A stretch of DNA of 9,967 bases from CBDVBD01 sp965372135 (lineage in GTDB: Bacteria; Electryoneota; RPQS01; CBDVBD01): assembly GCA_965372135.1 (NCBI GenBank), contig CBDVBD010000128.1, forward strand, positions 1-9,967. Reading direction: 5' to 3'. This document shows positions 5,876 through 9,967 of the stretch, one piece after another (positions within the stretch are counted from its first letter, which is position 1; each line of letters starts with the position of its first letter). The notes beneath the pieces were generated by a model, which did not search any database, had not been told where the DNA came from, and saw only the letters and a program-made list of their open reading frames with translations. A program made the position numbers and the translations under genes.

Positions 5876-7477
5876 GTGTCGGAAAATCCGCAGGAACGTC
5901 AAAAACCATCATTGATATTTCAGAATCTTTGGACAACACTGAAATCGATGAAATTCGCGATTATACTATTGGTTGTGATCGCGGTAGTATCCTTGTTGTC
6001 CATGTTTGTGGTGGAAGTCTATCCCATGCGTGCCGGGATTTCTGGATGGGAGGAATTCTATAAAGAACAGTATGGGATGGGGGATGGCGTATTCGCCCTC
6101 TTCAAGTATTTCCAGCTCTACGATCCCTATCGTTCCTGGTGGTACCAATTCTTACTGGGACTGTTGGCTTTAAACTTGTTTGCTTGTTTGTGGAGCATGG
6201 TCCCGGACACGTTCCGCCGCGCCTTTACCCCCCGGTTTCGGTTGGAACCTAAAAACCTGAATGTCCTGCCTAATTATCAACACTGGACAGGTCCCTTTAA
6301 CCAGCAAAACTTTACCCGTTCTTTGAAAAAGCGATGTCGCCTGTATACAAGTGATCTGGATACCGGTCAAGCCTACTATGGATGTTCCGGCAGGTTACAA
6401 CTATTCGGTCCCGTGTGCATCCATCTTGGAATGTTGTTATTGGTAATCGGTGGACTGGGCGTAAGCCTCTTTGAATCATCCTATTCTATTACCGGATTCG
6501 CCGGAGATACCCTCGAGGTACCCGGTGCCGATTTCCAACTCCGTATCGATGATTTCCGCATCGAATACTATCCCTTGAATGCCGGACAAATCGTCCTAAT
6601 TTCTGACGGTCATCTGGGTAGGATCGAACGGAAATTATCCGACACCCTTTTCACCGTCAACCGCATGAACCACGACGGTATTTGGGTAACAGATACATTA
6701 CCCGCCTCGAACTTACAGAATCAGTTTGATCTTGAACGTGATCGCGGAAATATTAAAGACTACATCTGTGATCTGACCGTGATCGAAAACGGGGAGGATG
6801 TCCATAACTTTAGAGTTGAAGTCAATCATCCCTTACGGTACCAGCATTTCCGGTTCTACCAGGCATCCTACGATCCGGACAATCCGAAAATCACGGCGTC
6901 TTACGATTCCCTGGCGTTGGAAGTAACCCAAATTTCGGACATGTCGGTTCTGGACACCCTCTGGTTGAAACCTGGACAATCAACGCCTATTCCACATCAC
7001 GGAATGTACGTTTCCGCAGAGAATTTCCAACCCGATTTCCGGATCACTAACCAAGGTGTCATTTCCCAATCAGCCCATTTGAACAATCCTGCTGTGAATA
7101 TGGTGTTTATGGAAAATGATTCCGTCCGGTTTCATCAATGGAGTTTCCTGTATCGGGACTTCCATGCCGAGCAGGAGGACTTCCCCCTGAAACTGCAGTT
7201 TGTGGATGTCCGTAACCCGGTCACTGAAATGACTATTCGTACTGTCCTTCAAGTGAAACGTAGCCCCGGAAATGATATCATTTGGATGGGATTTGTCTTT
7301 GCAACCCTAGGATTGATCACCGCATTTTATTTTGGTTTTAACCGATTATGGGCGTTGGTAATCATCCGCGACGACGGCACAGCGGATTTCCACCTCGCCA
7401 TGCGCGGTCATCGTGGATCCACTATCAGGCAAAATCGATACCAACGTCTTATCAAAGAACTAAAAAACCATCATTAA
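5876..7477 (+). CDS. resB: ResB/Ccs1-type cytochrome c biogenesis protein
   Basis: ResB (Ccs1/CcsB) works with CcsA/ResC in the system II pathway that moves and ligates heme to c-type cytochromes outside the inner membrane. The 533-residue product has the expected layout: a transmembrane helix at about 26-46 preceded by LWTTLKSMK, a second at about 90-108 (WWYQFLLGLLALNLFACLW), the GRLQLFGPVCIHLG motif with conserved H183 leading into a third helix (about 180-198), a long extracytoplasmic domain (about 200-465) containing VNHPLRYQHFRFYQASYD (316-333), and a C-terminal helix at about 468-488. The start is GTG, forced by an in-frame TAA two codons upstream and supported by the family-like residues before the first helix; GGAA some 13 bases upstream is a poor ribosome binding site. 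No CcsA gene or cytochrome c lies next to it here. The following gene is 75 bases away. Confidence 0.93.
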   Translation: MSENPQERQKPSLIFQNLWTTLKSMKFAIILLVVIAVVSLLSMFVVEVYPMRAGISGWEEFYKEQYGMGDGVFALFKYFQLYDPYRSWWYQFLLGLLALNLFACLWSMVPDTFRRAFTPRFRLEPKNLNVLPNYQHWTGPFNQQNFTRSLKKRCRLYTSDLDTGQAYYGCSGRLQLFGPVCIHLGMLLLVIGGLGVSLFESSYSITGFAGDTLEVPGADFQLRIDDFRIEYYPLNAGQIVLISDGHLGRIERKLSDTLFTVNRMNHDGIWVTDTLPASNLQNQFDLERDRGNIKDYICDLTVIENGEDVHNFRVEVNHPLRYQHFRFYQASYDPDNPKITASYDSLALEVTQISDMSVLDTLWLKPGQSTPIPHHGMYVSAENFQPDFRITNQGVISQSAHLNNPAVNMVFMENDSVRFHQWSFLYRDFHAEQEDFPLKLQFVDVRNPVTEMTIRTVLQVKRSPGNDIIWMGFVFATLGLITAFYFGFNRLWALVIIRDDGTADFHLAMRGHRGSTIRQNRYQRLIKELKNHH

Positions 7478-7539
7478 AAACTGACATTAACAATATATTC
7501 GCAGTAAGTAAAAACAAAAACTCTGAAAATACCAACAAA

Positions 7540-7546
7540 AGAGGAG
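7540..7546 (+). promoter_or_regulatory. Strong Shine-Dalgarno for the secreted protein gene
   Basis: AGAGGAG ends six bases before ATG 7553, an optimal spacing. It contrasts with the weak or absent sites of most other genes in the window and suggests high translation of the secreted protein. Confidence 0.85.
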
Positions 7547-7552
7547 AAAATC

Positions 7553-9601
7553 ATGAAGTGTTTCATTGCCAGTTTGATTGCGATCATGCTTGTCGTGATG
7601 GGCGGAATTACACTTGCCCAAGAATGTAGCACGGTTTACCTGAGCAATGTCGATAATGAAACCAAAGTCGTACCTGACCTGGATTCACAGCAGCCGGATA
7701 CGATTTATTACGACGACGGTACTGGACATTACCTGTGGAATGGCGCTGTTAACTGGTGGGGGACAGTTAGATTTACCTGTCCGGCTAATTTTGAGCTGCG
7801 TTCTGTTTACGTTATGGTCCTAAATCAATACAATGCTCCTGAAGGTTGCGACGTATATGTCTACGCTGACAATAATGGTAACCCAGGCGCGCTTCTCGGC
7901 GGACCATATCACATCAACGGTCCATTTGGTACTACCTTTCTTGACGCGGAGGTTACTGACAGCCTTAACTTCGATGAAGGTGATGATTTCCATGTGATTT
8001 ATGGACCGGCTCCCGGTGGGACCTATCAGGTGGATCCGGGGTGGTGGTTGTATCTTGATGCCAACACTACAACAAATCGCAGCAGAGTTTCCCCAAATCA
8101 AGGTGGACCGTGGCAATCGCTGCCTGGCGACTTATTTGTCAGGGCTGGTGGTGATCTGGAAGGATACACTGATATTGCCTGCAATTTCACGTTCACTGAT
8201 CCTGCAAATTGGTTTGTGGAGGAAGGTGCTACTTTGGATATCAAGGCAGCAGTACAAAATGTAGGAACCGAGAACATCTCTTCCTATGATATAGCCTGGA
8301 CAATCAGAGATGAAGGCGGATCACAGGTCTGGACCAGCTCCGGTTCCTATGGCGCATTGTCTTCCGGTTCTTCAGCAACTCAGACTGCTCCTGATGATTT
8401 TACAGCCACAACAGAAGGTTATTATGAAATCGAAAGCAATGTCACTACCACTGGTGATGTCAACAATGAAAACGACATTCACTTGATGGAGCTTGGGGTT
8501 GGTGATCTCGGATGGGGTTGGATGAAATATGATGACGGTTCATTAGAAACCCCAATATCAAGCCCGCCAGGAAATGGCTGGGGACAGAGGTTCGATCCCG
8601 TAGCTTATTCAGCGCAGGTTGACAGCATTATGGTTAATTTAGGTTCGGCTGCCACAGTAACAGATATCCGGATTTTTAACCTTGATGTAGTGGGACAATC
8701 GTTTACCGAATTGTGGGACTATACTGGAGCGGTGAATCAAGGGTGGAATACGTTTTCTTTCAGCCCCGATGAAGTCGTGATTCACGAGCCAGGTGTCTTT
8801 GTGGTGGCGTATATCTTTCAAGAAGGCTGTAATATGATGAAGGATGATAATGTACCGAATGCTGCTTCAAATGCCAATATGCCGGCTACGTCATACACTG
8901 TTTCCGGCTATGGTTCTTCCATGGATGAAGATGATTCCGGTGATTGGGGTCTTCGCATCTTCTGTAGCGAGTCATCACTCATTCCTCCGGATCCGGTACT
9001 CGAAACCAGCACCGACACCTTGGATTTTGGTGCAGTAACCATTAACCAATCTGCGGATTTGTCTTTCTGGGTGAGAAATGCTGGCGGCGGTGACCCCTTG
9101 ACCGTTACAAATATCCAACCACAGCTGTTTTCTGCCTACTATGATATTAGTCCAACCAGTTTTACCTTGCAGCAAAATGATAGCACTGAAGTCACCGTAA
9201 CCTTCACCCCCGCTGCCACACAATCATATGACACTCATCTGGGAATATTCTGGGATCCTGGCACATACTATTTGGTAAGGGTTCTGGGCAGCGGCACCAC
9301 GGTTAGTGTCCATGATCCCGATCACGAAGTTTTGCCTGATCAGTTTTCACTGGCTCAGAACTACCCCAACCCTTTCAATCCCTCTACCGAAATCCGTTTC
9401 GCGTTGCCGGTGGGGTCTATGGTGAAACTGACAGTATTCAACACACTGGGACAGGAAGTGGCAACTCTAACTAACACACATTACCCGGCTGGAACCCATG
9501 CCGTACAATGGAATGCCGGTAACGTACCATCAGGCATTTATTTCTACCGTATGGAAGCTGGTAACTTCACCGACATGAAGAAAATGGTTTTGACCAAGTA
9601 A
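7553..9601 (+). CDS. Secreted multidomain protein with T9SS type A C-terminal sorting domain
   Basis: The 682-residue product is exported and probably surface-bound or released by type IX secretion. Residues 1-22 are a signal peptide (cleavage near TLA/QE). Residues about 48-199 form a beta-rich module starting YYDDG and ending near LFVRAGG; about 204-314 resemble a CARDB-like Ig module (LDIKAAVQNVGTENISSYDIAW); about 318-472 repeat the first module type (KYDDG...WGQRF...GDWGLRIF); about 482-583 resemble an ASPM/HYDIN-type Ig module (LDFGAVTINQSADLSFWVRNAG...VTVTFTPA). Residues about 590-682 are the sorting domain, with FSLAQNYPNPFNPST, the VFNTLGQEVATL strand, GIYFYRMEAG and terminal KKMVLTK. 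No catalytic motif was recognised, so adhesion, binding or scaffold roles are possible but unproven. It is followed 32 bases later by a strong terminator. Module names rest on visual resemblance; the sorting domain is very secure. Confidence 0.92.
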   Translation: MKCFIASLIAIMLVVMGGITLAQECSTVYLSNVDNETKVVPDLDSQQPDTIYYDDGTGHYLWNGAVNWWGTVRFTCPANFELRSVYVMVLNQYNAPEGCDVYVYADNNGNPGALLGGPYHINGPFGTTFLDAEVTDSLNFDEGDDFHVIYGPAPGGTYQVDPGWWLYLDANTTTNRSRVSPNQGGPWQSLPGDLFVRAGGDLEGYTDIACNFTFTDPANWFVEEGATLDIKAAVQNVGTENISSYDIAWTIRDEGGSQVWTSSGSYGALSSGSSATQTAPDDFTATTEGYYEIESNVTTTGDVNNENDIHLMELGVGDLGWGWMKYDDGSLETPISSPPGNGWGQRFDPVAYSAQVDSIMVNLGSAATVTDIRIFNLDVVGQSFTELWDYTGAVNQGWNTFSFSPDEVVIHEPGVFVVAYIFQEGCNMMKDDNVPNAASNANMPATSYTVSGYGSSMDEDDSGDWGLRIFCSESSLIPPDPVLETSTDTLDFGAVTINQSADLSFWVRNAGGGDPLTVTNIQPQLFSAYYDISPTSFTLQQNDSTEVTVTFTPAATQSYDTHLGIFWDPGTYYLVRVLGSGTTVSVHDPDHEVLPDQFSLAQNYPNPFNPSTEIRFALPVGSMVKLTVFNTLGQEVATLTNTHYPAGTHAVQWNAGNVPSGIYFYRMEAGNFTDMKKMVLTK

Positions 9602-9633
9602 TTACTGCCAAAACCTACTTAACAGTAAACATA

Positions 9634-9668
9634 AAAAAGCCGGATCTAACTATCGGATCCGGCTTTTT
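9634..9668. terminator. Bidirectional Rho-independent terminator
   Basis: A perfect inverted repeat: AAAAAGCCGGATC (9634-9646), nine-base loop (9647-9655), GATCCGGCTTTTT (9656-9668). The 8-bp GC-rich core flanked by an A tract and a T tract makes it a terminator on both strands. It lies 32 bases after the secreted protein stop on the plus strand and downstream of the convergent minus-strand gene, so it probably serves both. Confidence 0.93.
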
Positions 9669-9674
9669 ATATTG

Positions 9675-9715
9675 TACCCCCCCTGCTATCTGCAGGGGGG
9701 GAGTAAGGGGGGGTA
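9675..9715. repeat. C7/G7 hairpin with a second G7 tract
   Basis: CCCCCCCTGC (9677-9686) and GCAGGGGGGG (9692-9701) form a perfect 10-bp stem with a five-base loop. A second G7 tract at 9707-9713, followed by TA, can pair over nine bases with TACCCCCCC (9675-9683), so two stems compete for the same C tract. The two G tracts separated by AGTAA also fit a G-quadruplex pattern. It could be a REP-like dispersed palindrome or an additional 3'-end element for the minus-strand gene, whose transcript would include it before the terminator. Confidence 0.75.
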
Positions 9716-9755
9716 AAAAGTGTGTCAATATCTCGGTGATCCTGACTAAGCTTCT

Positions 9756-9967
9756 TTAATCCCTCGCCGTCACATTATAAAACATTACGCTGTTATTCGT
9801 CCCAATGTTAACATCCGTCCATGTGTTGTTGGTAGTATACCCCACCGAATCGGCCTGCGTCGGTGTAAATCCCGCTTGATCGCTGCGGTAAATCACATAT
9901 CCTACCGCCCCGGAAATAACATCCCACCTCAACACCGCATCCAAAGAATCCATTGTTTTCACTAAAT
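9756..9967 (-). CDS. 3' end of a gene with a C-terminal fibronectin type III-like domain (partial)
   Basis: The frame is open to the right edge of the window, so only the last 69 residues are seen and the true start lies outside; the GTG at 9962-9960 is an internal valine. The visible part reads as one fibronectin type III-like repeat: AVLRWDVISGAVGYVIYRSDQAGF (strands B-C with the typical 'L-W-GA-GY-VYRS' pattern), then SVGYTTNNTWTDVNIG and the last strand NSVMFYNVTARD before the TAA. Such domains are common at the C-terminus of secreted enzymes and adhesins in FCB bacteria. There is no type IX sorting domain after this repeat, so the protein ends with the repeat itself. The gene converges on the secreted protein gene, with the bidirectional terminator between them. 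Confidence 0.8.
   Translation of the reverse strand, partial: LVKTMDSLDAVLRWDVISGAVGYVIYRSDQAGFTPTQADSVGYTTNNTWTDVNIGTNNSVMFYNVTARD

Noticed and set aside
7478..7552. Promoter or terminator between resB and the secreted protein gene
   Set aside because: CTGACA and TATATT occur but are only seven bases apart, and no stem-loop with a T run is visible. The gap is simply AT-rich apart from the ribosome binding site.
1..9967. CRISPR array, tRNA/rRNA, insertion sequence, or defence system
   Set aside because: No regularly spaced repeats, no cloverleaf-like sequence, no transposase or integrase motif, and no toxin-antitoxin or nuclease-helicase pair were seen. The gene content is housekeeping and envelope related.

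Overview
The window looks like ordinary chromosome from a Gram-negative, didermic bacterium of the FCB superphylum (the wider Bacteroidetes/Chlorobi/Fibrobacteres, Calditrichaeota, Marinimicrobia and KSB1 neighbourhood). Evidence: a secreted protein with a textbook 'NYPNPFNPST' C-terminal sorting domain (type IX secretion, type A), a PorV-like outer-membrane protein, BamD and apolipoprotein N-acyltransferase (both imply an outer membrane with lipoproteins), and a ResB-type cytochrome c maturation protein. Phylum cannot be fixed from this sequence alone. No tRNA, rRNA, CRISPR array, insertion sequence or phage gene was found, and no gene-free stretch exceeds 300 bases.

Bases 1-5771 are one tightly packed plus-strand gene string: the tail of an unknown upstream gene, ruvX (Holliday-junction resolvase-like), a Gfo/Idh/MocA oxidoreductase, lnt, a PorV-like outer-membrane barrel candidate, a small unknown membrane protein, a BamD-like lipoprotein and nadD. 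Junctions are overlaps of 35, 4 and 8 bases or gaps of 3, 6 and 38 bases, so co-transcription and translational coupling are likely. The middle of the string has an envelope theme: Lnt finishes lipoprotein acylation, BamD is itself a lipoprotein needing that step, and BamD's complex inserts barrels such as the one encoded between them.

Bases 5772-5875 are an AT-rich gap with a possible promoter (perfect TTGACA), followed by a ResB/Ccs1 gene at 5876-7477. No CcsA/ResC partner is visible. After 75 AT-rich bases comes a 682-residue secreted, probably surface-attached protein with a strong ribosome binding site, two copies of a 'YDDG' beta-sandwich-like module, two Ig-like modules and the sorting domain.

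The end of the window holds a strong bidirectional terminator (9634-9668), a C7/G7 hairpin with an additional G7 tract (9675-9715; alternative pairing and G-quadruplex potential), and the 3' end of a convergent minus-strand gene encoding a fibronectin type III-like domain that runs off the window.

Most of the window is housekeeping and I see no convincing new multi-gene system. The best leads are the Gln in place of the usual catalytic His in the Gfo/Idh protein, the conserved-looking position of the unknown 101-residue protein between an outer-membrane protein and BamD, the internal domain duplication of the secreted protein, and the G-rich element near the right end.
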